NCBI GenBank assembly: GCA_017311185.1
Contig: JAESUZ010001269.1
Location: forward strand, 1,364,001-1,428,000
Reading direction: 5' to 3'
DNA length: 64,000 nucleotides
Source of the DNA: Proteles cristata cristata
Lineage: Eukaryota; Chordata; Mammalia; Carnivora; Hyaenidae
The position numbers and the translations under genes are program-made. The notes under the pieces are model-generated. The model ran no database searches. It worked only from the letters and a program-made list of their open reading frames with translations, and was not told the origin of the DNA. Below, piece after piece: positions 1-9,736 of the stretch; the stretch's first letter is position 1, and each line of letters opens with the position of its first letter.

Positions 1-72
1 GCTCATCACAAGTGCACTCCTTAATCCTCATCACCTATTTAATCCAATCCCCCACCATTCTCCCCTCTGGTA
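1..72 (-). mobile_element. L1 3'-UTR fragment, antisense
   Basis: Read on the minus strand this matches the carnivore L1 3' UTR (a ggtgatgaggattaagga-like stretch followed by gtgcacttgtgatgagc). Sense copies of the same stretch occur near 49800-49850 and 24960-25020. It is cut off by the window edge and meets sense-strand L1 sequence at about 72. Confidence 0.75.
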
Positions 73-175
73 TGCTAAGTAAAATAAGTTAGTCAGAGAA
101 AGACAAATACCATATGATTTCACTCATATGTGAAATTTAAGAAACACAATAGATGAACAAAGTTACCAGAGTGAA
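73..175 (+). mobile_element. L1 ORF2 tail and start of 3' UTR, sense
   Basis: The stretch with tcagagaaagacaaatacc, then atatgatttcactcatatg and tgaaatttaagaaac, is the L1 ORF2 C-terminus and early 3' UTR. Closely similar sequence lies at 24775-24845 and 49610-49690. It points opposite to the fragment just upstream, so the two mark an inversion or two insertions. Confidence 0.75.
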
Positions 176-684
176 AATTATTTTTTAGAAGAACCATTTA
201 AAGTGTTTCTGGCAATGGCCCTAAGGGCATACTGCAAGTGAAGAAACATTTATTCACAAAGATGTACTAAAACTTGATAAGAACTGCAAAAGTTTGTGTT
301 GTTTGAACAAAGACTCATGCCTAGAGAAGGGCTTACTCTCCCAGCTCAGTAAGACAGAAACTATATTCTAGACTGATACAACCAAGAACACAAAGCTCTC
401 TCTCCTCTAAACTCCCAGCCAGGGGTCTGCCTTCCTGGAAAAGTCGGGATTTAAGTATTTTGTATTTCTTCCCCCACCTACTTGTTGCTGAGGCTAAGTT
501 CTAGCTGAGTGCAGCTAAGAAATGGAGGGCTCTCTTCTTCCACTTAGCTCCCACTCATGAAACAGAGTTCTCTACTTCGGGTATGGTTCTGGGGAGAATA
601 CTGGGGCCCACCATTTCATTGGCTGCAGGCACCACACTGAGAGAGCCAAGCACAAGTGGTTTTTGATTCCTGTCTCCTTCTTTG
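176..684. other. Unassigned 0.5-kb block between L1 segments
   Basis: I cannot assign this block to a family. It is richer in GC than its flanks, especially at 400-660, and has no open frame of note. It sits between an L1 3'-end piece and the L1 ORF2 segment that starts near 685. It could be an insertion, an old L1 5' leader or pre-existing DNA. Confidence 0.4.
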
Positions 685-2863
685 GTAAATTTTACCAAAC
701 ATTGAAAGAACGGTTAATACCTATTCTTCTCAAACTATTCCAAAACATAGAAGAGAAAGAAAAGCTTTCAAATCCATTCTATGAGGTCCACAATACCCTC
801 TTAGACAACTCATGATGCCAAAACCAGATAAAGATACCATTAAAAAAGAGAACTATAGGCCATTATCCCTGAAGAACATGGATATAAAAATCCTCAACAA
901 GATATTAGCAAACTGAATCCAACAATATGTTAAAAAAAAAATCATTCACCAACATCAAGTGGGATTTATTCACTGTATCATAGGATACAGGAGTGGTTCA
1001 ATATTTGGATATCAATCAACACAATATATCACATCAAGAAGAGAAAGCATAAGAACTAGATGATCATTTCAATAGATGCAGAAAAGCATTTGACAAAGTA
1101 CAACATCCATTCATGATAAAAATCTTCAACAAAGTAGGTCTAGAGGGAACATACTTCAACATAATAAAGGCCATATATAAAAAAACCACAGCTAACATTG
1201 TACTCACTGGTGAAAACCAGAGCTTTTCCTCTAAGAAAAGCACTCTGTGCATTCACACCACTATTATTCAACTTAGTATTGGAAGTCCCAACTACAGCAA
1301 TCAGGCAAGAAAAAGAAATAAGAGGTATCCAAATTAATAAGGAAGAAGTAAAACTGACACTATTTGCAGATGACATGATATTATCCCAAAAGACTCCTGA
1401 AGACTCCACCAGAAAACTGCTAGAACTGATAATGAATTTAGTAAGGTCACAGGACACAAAATCAATATAAGAAATTCACTGCATTTCTATACACTAATAT
1501 TGAAGCGAACAAAAAATAAGTTAAGAAAACAATTCCATTTACAATTGCACCAAAATTGATAAAATACCTGGGAATGAACTTAAGCTTGGCTGAAAAATAT
1601 ATGATGCTGAAAGAAATTGAAGGTGACACAAACAAATGGAAAGATATTCCATGCTTATGGATTGGAAGAACAAATGTTAACATGTCCGTACCTCCAAAGC
1701 AACCTACGTATTTAAAGCAATCTCTATCAAAATAGCAACAGCACTTTTCACAGAACTAGAACAAGTAATTTTATAATTTGAATGGAACCACAAAAGACCC
1801 TGAATAGACAAAGCAGTCTTGAAAAGGAAACAAACCAGAAGTATCAGAATTCTAGTTTTCAAGATATACTACAAAGCTGTAGTAATCAAAACAGCATGGT
1901 ACTGGCACAAAAATAGACATATAGAGCAATGGAACAGAAAAGAGAGCCCCAAAATGAGCCCATGATTATATGGTCAATTGATCTTTGACAAAGGAGACAA
2001 GAATATGCAATGGGAAAAAGACAGTCCCTTCAAAAAATAGTGTTGGGAAAACTAAATAGCTACATGCAAAAGAATGACATGGGACCACTTTCTTACATTA
2101 TACACAATAGTAAACTCAAAATGAATTGCAGACCTAAATGTGAGACCAGATACCATAAAAATCCTAGAAGAGAATAAAGGCAGTAATTTCTATGACATCA
2201 TCTGTAGCAACATTCTTCTAGGTATATCTCTTGAGGCAAGGGAAACAAAAGCAAAAATAAACTATGAGGACTACATCAAAATAAAAAGGCAAAGGAAACA
2301 ATCAACAAAATTAAAAGGGAACCTACTGAACGAGAGAAGATAATTATAAATGACATATCAGAGAAAGGATTAGTATCCAAAATATATAAAGAACTTACAC
2401 AACACACACACAAAAACAAATAATGCAATTAAAAAATGGGTAGAAGACATGAATAGACATTTCTCCAAAGGCATCCAGATGGCCAACACACACATGAAAA
2501 CATGCTCAACATCTCTCATTATCAGAAAAATGCAAATCAAAACCACAATGAGATATCCCCTCACATCTGTTATAAGTAAATCAAAAACACACAAAAATAT
2601 GGTTGGTGAGGATATGGAGAAAAAGGAACTCTTGTCCACTATTGGTAGGAATGCAAAAAAATTAAAAATAGAACTAACTCATGATCCACTAATCAGACTA
2701 CTGGGTATTTACCCAAAGAATACACAAACACTAATTCAAAAAGATAATTGAATTCCTATGTTTATTGTAGCATTATTTACAATAGTCAAACTAAGGAAGC
2801 AGTCTAAGTGTCCATGTATTGATGAATGGATAAAGAAGATGTAGCATATATATACAATGGTGC

Positions 2864-2870
<7 letters not shown>
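685..2870 (+). pseudogene. Broken L1 ORF2 (reverse transcriptase and C-terminal part)
   Basis: This is the remnant of the L1 endonuclease/reverse transcriptase, which in a live element copies L1 RNA at nicked chromosomal DNA. The reading frame switches repeatedly. One open piece (1198-1470) still holds the catalytic motif F-A-D-D at 1363-1374, followed by residues typical of the palm domain. Another piece (2449-2751) covers the C-terminal region, but the segment between the cysteine motif and the final domain is deleted near 2650-2665. The endonuclease domain is absent through 5' truncation. Many stops and frameshifts make it certainly non-functional. Confidence 0.85.
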
Positions 2871-2914
<44 letters not shown>

Positions 2915-2924
2915 TATATACACA
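2870..2924. repeat. (TA)n(CA)n microsatellite
   Basis: An alternating TA run of about 30 bases is followed by about 12 bases of CA and a further TA stretch. It lies inside the 3' end of the old L1 and is likely to vary in length. Confidence 0.9.
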
Positions 2925-3022
2925 ATAGAATTATTCAGCCACAGAAAAGAATGAAATCTTGCCATTTGCAATGTTGATGGAGCAAGAGAGTATAATGCTA
3001 AGTGAAGGAAGTCCGTCAAAGA

Positions 3023-3162
3023 CAAATATCATGTGATTTCACTGAAATGGATAATTTAGGAAACAAAACAAATGAACAAAGATGTGTGTTTATCTCTGTT
3101 TATCTTTGTTCATTTGTTTTGTTTCCTAAATTATCCATTTCAGTGAAATCACATGATATTTG
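3023..3162. repeat. Perfect 61-bp inverted repeat (hairpin)
   Basis: Positions 3023-3083 are the exact reverse complement of 3102-3162, with an 18-base spacer at 3084-3101. I checked the pairing base by base. Only one arm (the first) is in normal L1 order. The other arm is an inverted copy of the same L1 3'-UTR stretch, as a fold-back or template-switch event would leave. Confidence 0.95.
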
Positions 3163-3382
3163 AAACAGATTCTTAATTATAGAGAACAAACCAATGGTTG
3201 CCAGAGGGGAGGTGGGTAGGGGTGGTGAGAAAAATAGGTAATGGGGATTAAAGAGTGTATATAGAACTATTGAATCACTGTCTATATACCTGAAACTCTA
3301 TAGCACTGTATGTTAACTATACTGGAATTAAAATTAAAAACTTTAAAATAAATAAATAAAAGTTTAAAACATTAAACGTATA

Positions 3383-3590
3383 GGGGACCTGGGTGGCTCA
3401 GTCCTGAAGTGTCAAACTTCAGCTCAGATCATGATCTCATGGTACAGAAGTTCAAGCCCATGTTGGGCCCTGTGCTGACAGCTCAGAGCTGGAACCTACA
3501 TCAGATTCTGTGTGTCCCTCTCTCTCTGTCCCTCCCCCACTTGTGCTCTGTCTCTCACGCTCTCTTTCAAAAAATAAACATTAAAAAAAT
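3383..3590 (+). mobile_element. CAN-SINE, felid tRNA-Lys type
   Basis: The copy has the full layout of the carnivore SINE family: a tRNA-derived head (ggggacctgggtggctcag), a linker ending near agattctgtgtgtccc, a pyrimidine-rich (TC)n tract and an aataaacattaaaaaa tail. Likely degenerate TSDs are the taaacgtata before it and the ttaaggtata after it. Divergence in the head suggests an older copy. Confidence 0.92.
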
Positions 3591-4057
3591 GTTTAAGGTA
3601 TAAAAGATGAAGATGTGGTACCCAACACCAGTACTGAAACCTGGGTGTTGTGTATTCAGTGCTATTTCATCTTAAAGTAGTAGTAGTGACAGAGAGTCCT
3701 AATAAACACCATGAGAATGACCATAGTTTACAATAAACCATAACTTCATTTTCCTTCATTGTCTGCTAGTAGTTGGAGGAAACATTGAATTTGCAACAGA
3801 AATGTTTGTTCTGTGATTTTCTTTTAGTTAGAAAAGTAAGTTATTTAAAATTGAATTGTTGAGAAAACAGTAATGTAATTGAAAGCAAAATGTAGGCACC
3901 CTAAGACTTTTACAGCTAGTATTCAAATAATAATATTATTTGAAGTTGAAAGGTATCGGTTTCTGTGGTTCAATAATTTAGAAGATAGTCTTCCCCTGCC
4001 ATTATCGTTAGAAATGGAAAATAGGAGACAAAAAGATCATTTTGGGAAAGTCTGCAC
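3591..4057. other. Apparently unique sequence
   Basis: AT-rich sequence between SINEs. I see no repeat family, no coding pattern and no RNA gene. Confidence 0.5.
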
Positions 4058-4072
4058 TAAACTTTAAAGTTT

Positions 4073-4316
4073 TTTTAAATGTTTATGTATTTAGGTAGAG
4101 AGAGAGTATGCACATGTAGGAGCAGGGGGAGGAACAGAGAGAGAGAGACAGAGCGAGAGAGACAGAAAGAGAGAGAGAAAGAGAGAGAATCCCAAGCAGG
4201 CTCTGCACTGTCAGTGTGGAGCCTGACATGGGGCTTGATCCCATGAGCTGTGAGATCATGACTTGAGCCAAAATCAAGAGTCAGATACTTAACTGACTCA
4301 GCCACTCAGGTGCCCC
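4073..4316 (-). mobile_element. CAN-SINE, antisense, 15-bp TSD
   Basis: The reverse-complement SINE runs from a T-rich tail and a long GA tract to the head ending in caggtgcccc. It is flanked by an exact 15-bp duplication, taaactttaaagttt, at 4058-4072 and 4317-4331, so insertion was by L1-style target-primed reverse transcription. Confidence 0.96.
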
Positions 4317-4348
4317 TAAACTTTAAAGTTTAGTTGAAAATATTTGAG

Positions 4349-4560
4349 GGGTGACTGGGTGGTTCAGTCAGTTAAGCATCTGACTTCAGCTCAGGTCATG
4401 ATCTCACGGTTTGTGGGTTCAAAACCCACATCGGGGCTCTGTGCTGATAGCTGGCTCAGAGCCTGGAGCCTGTCTTCAGATTCTGTGTCTCCCTCTCTTT
4501 CTGTCCCTCTCCTGCTCACACTGTCTCTCTCTTTCTCAAAAATAAATAAAGCATTAAAAA
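4349..4560 (+). mobile_element. CAN-SINE, sense, 12-bp TSD
   Basis: A full-length SINE with aaaatatttgag on both sides (4337-4348 and about 4559-4570). It lies only about 30 bases from the oppositely oriented SINE at 4073-4316. The separate TSDs show two independent insertions. Confidence 0.95.
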
Positions 4561-5393
4561 AATATTTGAGAAGTGGACCTAGGACAGTAACTATGCCTTC
4601 AGTTAATTTGGACAATTTCAGGAGTAAACCATCATTAAATTTTAAACTTTTCAGTTTAATGGTTTCATATATTTAGGATATAAATTCTATGTAGCTATGG
4701 ATAATTTGTTGTCTTCTTCATTAGTAGGATTCATTATTGATTTTAAGACCTAAATTGGATTGAAGAATGAGTACAAATTAATTGTTCCAGCTTAAGAATG
4801 ATAAGTATTGTGGAATGATAATTTTAAATGTATATTACAAGTGATCATAACTTTTCTTTATAATAAAGAAAATTAACAACAACAATAATAATTGTTATAG
4901 AACATGTAGTATAAATGAATAATACAGTTAGGTTGAACACAGTCTTTGGTAATCTTTGTGTCATCCAGTATTTGTGAAATTGCTTTTTTATTCCCAGTAA
5001 GAATGTGTCTAACTTATAAAGATCAGATGACTTGCTTCTAATTTTAGTGGTGATCAGAGGAAATTAATGAAAAGTATTTCATTTTGTATATCATGCAAAC
5101 CATATTGGTTTTGTTTTGGTTTTGATATTTGTTGTAGTCTAGGAAATACAATTGTTCAATAACCGAAATTGTACTTTATACTACTTAAGCATGCTTAACC
5201 AAGGGAGGGAGTAGATAAAAAGGGGAGAAGAAGAGAGAAATCTCAAAGGGATATTTTTATTTCTACAATGAAATAGCAGATTACTATGGTTCTCCTATCA
5301 AATAGATAAGAATAAATGACAGCCAAGCAGCCTGGGTGTCTTAGATACTGCATTTCTAGAAAGCTCCCAGATGATACCCAGGTTTATTTATTA
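4561..5393. other. Apparently unique AT-rich sequence
   Basis: No repeat family, open frame or RNA gene that I can recognise. Short homopurine and AAC-rich runs only. Confidence 0.5.
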
Positions 5394-5495
5394 GGGCACC
5401 TGTGTGTTTAAATGTCAATCCATTAAATGTCTGACTCTTGATTTCCGCTCAGGTCATGATCTCACAGTCATAAGGTTGAGCCAGTGTCAGGCTCC
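5394..5495 (+). mobile_element. Truncated CAN-SINE head
   Basis: Only the tRNA-derived head and first linker are present, from gggcacctgtgtg to the caggctcc near 5495. The copy has no (TC)n tract or A-tail and runs directly into an antisense SINE. Confidence 0.85.
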
Positions 5496-5660
5496 AAGGG
5501 CCAGCAAGAGAGAGAAAGGGAGAGAGAGAGAATCCCAAGCAGGATCCATGCTGTCAACACACAGCCTGATGTGGAGGCTCGAACTCAAGAACTGCGAGAT
5601 CATGATCTGAGCTGAAATCAAGAGTTGGAAACTTAACTGACTGGACCACCCAGGTGTCCC
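5496..5660 (-). mobile_element. CAN-SINE, antisense, fused to the preceding head
   Basis: The GA tract, linker and head read on the minus strand and end at caggtgtccc. The T-rich tail expected at its left end is missing, replaced by the sense-strand head at 5394-5495. Confidence 0.88.
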
Positions 5661-5835
5661 AATATGATATGATTCTTATGCGTATTTAGGTTTGAGTAGC
5701 CCTAGTTAAGGTGCCCCCACCCTACAGTATTTACAAGTGCTTTCTCCATTCTTGGTATTTTGCTAGGTAGGTGATTCTACTCAGTTTAAAGTCTAATAGC
5801 CCAGCACTTGCATTTAGATAAAAGGCTTTAAGCCT

Positions 5836-6051
5836 GGGGCACCTGGGTGACTCAGTTGGGTAAGTGTCCCACTTCAGCTCAGGTCTTGGTCTCACGATTT
5901 GTGGGTTCAAGCCCCACTTCCAGCTCTGTGCTGATAGCTCAAAGCCTGGAGCCTGCTTCAGATTCTATGTCTCCTGTCTCTCTGCTCCTTCCCCATTCAT
6001 GCTCTGTCTCTCTCCTTCTTCCTCTCAAAAATAAACATCAAAAATTTTTTT
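5836..6051 (+). mobile_element. CAN-SINE, sense
   Basis: The copy starts at ggggcacctgggtgactcag and ends with an aaaataaacatcaaaaa tail. A weak flanking duplication (ctttaag and tttaagtc) is possible. Confidence 0.94.
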
Positions 6052-6735
6052 AAGTCTTTAATTCTTAACCAACAAAAACACAGGGCTTATATGTAATCTA
6101 AGGCATTACTGAATAAAAAAGAAAGATGTATGCACCAGGACCTCTATTTCTTTTAAAACTGAGCCATAGAAGTGACAATTACCCACATGTAGGTAAGCCA
6201 AATTCTTCAGCAATACAAAGCAAAGTAATTTAGATTTGTCAGGTCTTGCATTTAGTGTATTGCTGGAAGTTCTAGGCATAAAAGTCATTGTGCAATTTTG
6301 AATGGATCTTATGGGCGATATCAGGTTTTAGAGACACCTGTCTCCCAAGAAAGAGTGCTGTATCTTGAGAGAAGGCATACTTCTGAAATCCTGGCTTCTT
6401 TGGCTGAAAGGAATGTTTGTGGTATGACTATGTTTATTCAGTCTGCCCAAGGTTACTCTGCTAGTTCTTTGTTTTAAACTCATGATAGAAAATAAATTTT
6501 AAGGAAAATCTTTAAATTATGAATAAATGGGCTTGAGAATTAAGTGTTTTATTATCATTGTCTAAGGACATTTGAAGAACTGTTGATACGTTGAAAGGGT
6601 CTTACAGTCACTAAATGAAAGACAATAGAGGGTACATTAACTTAAATATTCTAGACAAATATTAGCAGACCAAATTATGTTACTGTGAGCCAGGTAGCAG
6701 ACAACTTGAGATCTATTGATGCGATTGTGTTTACA
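6052..6735. other. Apparently unique sequence
   Basis: No recognisable repeat or coding pattern. It forms the left flank of the young L1, and its last bases are duplicated as that element's TSD. Confidence 0.5.
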
Positions 6736-6753
6736 TTAAATGGCTGGTTTTAT

Positions 6754-8412
6754 TTTTTTTTTTATTTTTATTTTTTTTACAAATAGTTTATTGTCAAATT
6801 AGTTTCCACATAACACCCAGTGCTCATCCCCACAAGTGCCCTCCTCCATGCCCACCCCTCCTCCCCCCACATCCACCAGTCCTCAGTTTTTGTCAGCATT
6901 CAAGAGTCTCTCATGGTTTGCCTCTCTCCCTTTCCCCCACCATTTCCGCCCTTCTTCTCCCCCTTGGTCCTCTGTTAAGTTCCTCCTAATCCTCCTATAC
7001 GTGCACACATATGATATTTGTCCTTCTCTGCCTGACTTATTTCGCTCAGCATAACACCCTCAAGGTCCATCCATGTTGCTACACATGGCCAGATTTCATT
7101 GTTTCTCATTGCCATGTAGTATTCCATGGTATAGATAAACCACATCTTCTTGATCCATTCATCTGTTGATGGACACTTAGGCTCTTTCCATGTTTTAGCT
7201 ATTGTGGAGAGTGCTGCTATGAACATTGGGGTACATGTGCTCCTATGCCTCAACATTTCTGTATCCCTTGGGTAAATTCCTAGCAGTGCTATTGCTGGGT
7301 CCTAGGGGAGTTCTATTGTTAGTTTCCTGAGGAACCTCCACACTGTTTTCCAGAGGGGCTGTACCAGTTTACATTCCCACCAACAGTGTAGGAGGGTGTC
7401 CATTTCTCCACATCCTCGCCAGCATCTAGAGTTCTCTGATTGGCTCATTTTAGCCACTCTGACTGGCGTGAGGTGGTATCTCAGTGTGGTTTTGATTTGT
7501 ATTTCCCTGATGAGGAGCGATGCTGAGCATCGTTTCATGTGTCTGTTGGCCATCTGGATGTCCTCTTTGGAGAAGTGTCTGTTCATATCTTCTGCCCATT
7601 TCTTCACTGGGTTGTTTGTTTTTCGGGCGTGTAGTTTGGTGAGTTCCTTGTAGATTCTGGATATCAACCCTTTATCTGATATGTCATTTGCAACTATCTT
7701 TTCCCATTCCGTTGGTTGCCTATTAATTTTCTGGGTTGTTTCTTTGGCTGTGCAGAAGCTTTTAATCTTGAGGAGGTCCCAACAGTTTATTTTTGCTCTT
7801 GATTCCCTTGCTTTTGGGAATGTGTCAAGTAAGAAGTTGCTGCGGTGGAGGTCAAGGAGGTTGTTTCCTGCTTTCTCCTCTAGGGTGTTGATAGTTTCCT
7901 GTCTCACGTTCAGGTCCTTTATCCATTTTGAGTTTATTTTTGTGCATGGTGTGAGAAAATGATCTAGTTTCATTCTTCTGCATGTTGCTGTCCAGTTCTC
8001 CCAACACCATCTGTTTAAAAGGCTGTCTTTTTTCCATCGGATATTCTTTCCTGCTTTGTCAAAGATCAGTTGGCTGTATACTTTTGGGTCCACTTCTGAG
8101 TTCTCAATTCTGTTCCATTGGTCTATGTGTCTGTTTTGTGCCAATACCATACTGTCTTGATGATGACAGCTTTGTAGTAGAGGCTAAAGTCTGGGATGGT
8201 GATCCCTCCCGTTTTGGTTTTATTTTTCAGGATTACTTTGGCTATTCGGGGTCTTTTGTGGTTCCATACAAATTTTTGGATAGTTTGTTCTAGTTTTGAG
8301 AAGTATGCTGGTGCAATTTTGATTGGAATTGCATTGAATGTGTAGAGTGCCTTAGGTAGTAATGACATCTTAACTATATTTATTCTTCCTATCCATGAGC
8401 ATGGAATGTTTT
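6754..8412 (-). mobile_element. Young felid L1, 5'-truncated, 18-bp TSD
   Basis: A 1.66-kb L1 lies on the minus strand. It has a poly(T)/(ATTTT) block at 6754-6778, which is its A-tail on the other strand, a C-rich 3' UTR at about 6790-6970, and the C-terminal half of ORF2. It is flanked by an exact duplication, ttaaatggctggttttat, at 6736-6753 and 8413-8430. The exact TSD, long A-tail and few coding lesions indicate a recent insertion. Its 3' UTR is almost the same as that of the stub at 31465-31755, so both belong to one subfamily. Confidence 0.97.
6975..8412 (-). pseudogene. L1 ORF2 C-terminal half, two inactivating lesions
   Basis: The sequence encodes the late palm/thumb region and cysteine-rich C-terminus of the L1 reverse transcriptase, ending in G-G-L-G-G-T and a TAA at 6975-6977. 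A long open piece (7302-8150) carries the C-X3-C-X7-H-X4-C zinc-knuckle motif typical of ORF2 C-termini. I see two lesions. One is a TAG at 7302-7304, in frame with open sequence on both sides, at a site where the copy at 62393-64000 has TAT (Tyr). The other is loss of one A from the A-run at 8134-8137 (four here, five in the other copy), which shifts the frame. The 5' half of ORF2 was never inserted, so the copy cannot move by itself. Confidence 0.93.
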
Positions 8413-8430
8413 TTAAATGGCTGGTTTTAT

Positions 8431-8802
8431 TAATTAAATAGGAACTTCACCCTCCAAAATTCCATTTCATCTATAGTGTATATAATGCAAAGTAGGTACT
8501 GCAAATGCCAAGGTATTGATCTTAATAGTGCAATTTAAGCAATTTTTTTAATACTGTGGTTTAATTTTCTTCCAAGGAATATCTACTTTCTGCTAAGAAA
8601 ATCTTTCTACTTGCCTAATACTTTAAACTTAATTAAACTAATGAGCAGTAATTTTTGTACAAAGCAGTATTTTCTGATGCAAATGCCATCCAACTAAAGA
8701 CCACCAGGAATAGGTCTTTCACTGAACAAGTTTGTTTTATTACTTGATATAGTAAGAAAAGATGCACACCATGGAATCACTGGGTGCCTCAGTAAGCAGG
8801 CT
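8431..8802. other. Apparently unique sequence
   Basis: AT-rich sequence with no recognised repeat or coding signal, between the young L1 and an MLT1-type LTR. Confidence 0.45.
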
Positions 8803-9200
8803 GTTTTAGATTGAACATTTGTGTCCCCCCACCAAATTCATGTGTAGAAATCCTAACCCTCAACATGTTGAAATTTGAAGATGAGGCTTTTGGAAGTAAT
8901 CAGAGTTAGATGAAGTCATGACGGTAGGATCCTCATGATAGGGTTAGTGCCCTTATAAGAAGAGACCTCAGAAAGCTTGCTCTCACTCTCTCTGTCTTTC
9001 TCTCTCTCTCTCCACTATGTTAGGACACAGTGAGAAGGCCATCTGCAAGTCAAGAACAGAGTTCTCACTAGAAACTAACCATGCTGACACCCTGTTCTTT
9101 GACTTCTAGTCCCCAGAACCACAAGGAAATAAATTTCTGTTGTTTAAGCTATCCAGTCTATGGTATTTTGTTATGGTAGCCTGAGCAGAATAATACAAGG
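8803..9200 (+). mobile_element. MLT1-type MaLR LTR
   Basis: The order of blocks fits this ancient mammalian LTR family: a ttgaacatttgtgtcccccc-like start, tagtgcccttataagaagag, a ggacacagtgagaaggc block, then a polyadenylation signal in aaataaatttctgttgtttaa and a ctatggtattttgttatgg end. It is a diverged solo LTR with an expanded CT run at 8982-9012. Confidence 0.8.
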
Positions 9201-9480
9201 GTGTTTGGAAAAATCTATTATAGCATTTCGGCTTTGGCTGGGTGATTTGAAGAGGGAGAGGTTTGCTCTACATAAGGTAATGTCAGAAAATGGGGACAAT
9301 TCCATAATTGGTTTTCTCAATAAGTAGATAAGGCAGACAAAAGAGTAGGTAAAGCTATAGTTGGTAAAGAAGCAGCAATCACTCAAATTAGTGAAGGGAG
9401 AGGAATGTTTGATATTTTATTGGTGGCACAGTGGCTATGATTTTGTCTATGGCTAGATCAAATTATAAAGTGACGTTGTT

Positions 9481-9720
9481 GGGGTGCCTGGGTGGCTGTC
9501 GGTTAAGCGTCTGACTTCGACTCAGGTCATGATCTCAAGGTTCTGGGTTCAAGCCCCGCATCATGCTCTGTGCTGACAGCCAGCTCAGAGCCTGGAGACT
9601 GTTTCAGATTCTGTATCTTCCTCTCTCTCTCATTCTCCTCTGTTCATGCAGTCTCTCTCTCTCTCCCTCTTTCTTTCTCTCTCTCAGAAATAAATAAAAC
9701 ATAGAAAATAAATAAATAAA
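9481..9720 (+). mobile_element. CAN-SINE, sense, 16-bp TSD
   Basis: A full SINE with a long (TC)n tract and an aaataaataaaa tail. The flanks ataaagtgac(gt/ac)tgtt at 9465-9480 and 9721-9736 match except at two bases. Confidence 0.95.
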
Positions 9721-9736
9721 ATAAAGTGACACTGTT

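Larger units (their letters stand above)
685..3370 (+). mobile_element. Old carnivore L1, 5'-truncated, ORF2 to 3' end
   Basis: An L1 copy begins inside ORF2, just before the reverse-transcriptase domain, and runs through the 3' UTR to an A-rich tail (aaataaataaa near 3346-3360). Base changes, short deletions and frame breaks are spread along its length, so it is an old copy. A TA/CA microsatellite and a large perfect inverted repeat have arisen within its 3' part. I found no clear TSD. Confidence 0.85.

Noticed and set aside
4075..4305. Serine/leucine-rich open frames over SINEs (also at 21665-22163, 5404-5610 and 45768-45965)
   Set aside because: They are readings of the GA/TC tract and the SINE head in arbitrary frames, repeated wherever a SINE occurs.
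7396..8293. Open frames on the plus strand opposite the young L1 ORF2
   Set aside because: They are antisense shadows of ORF2. The minus-strand frame carries the conserved ORF2 motifs.
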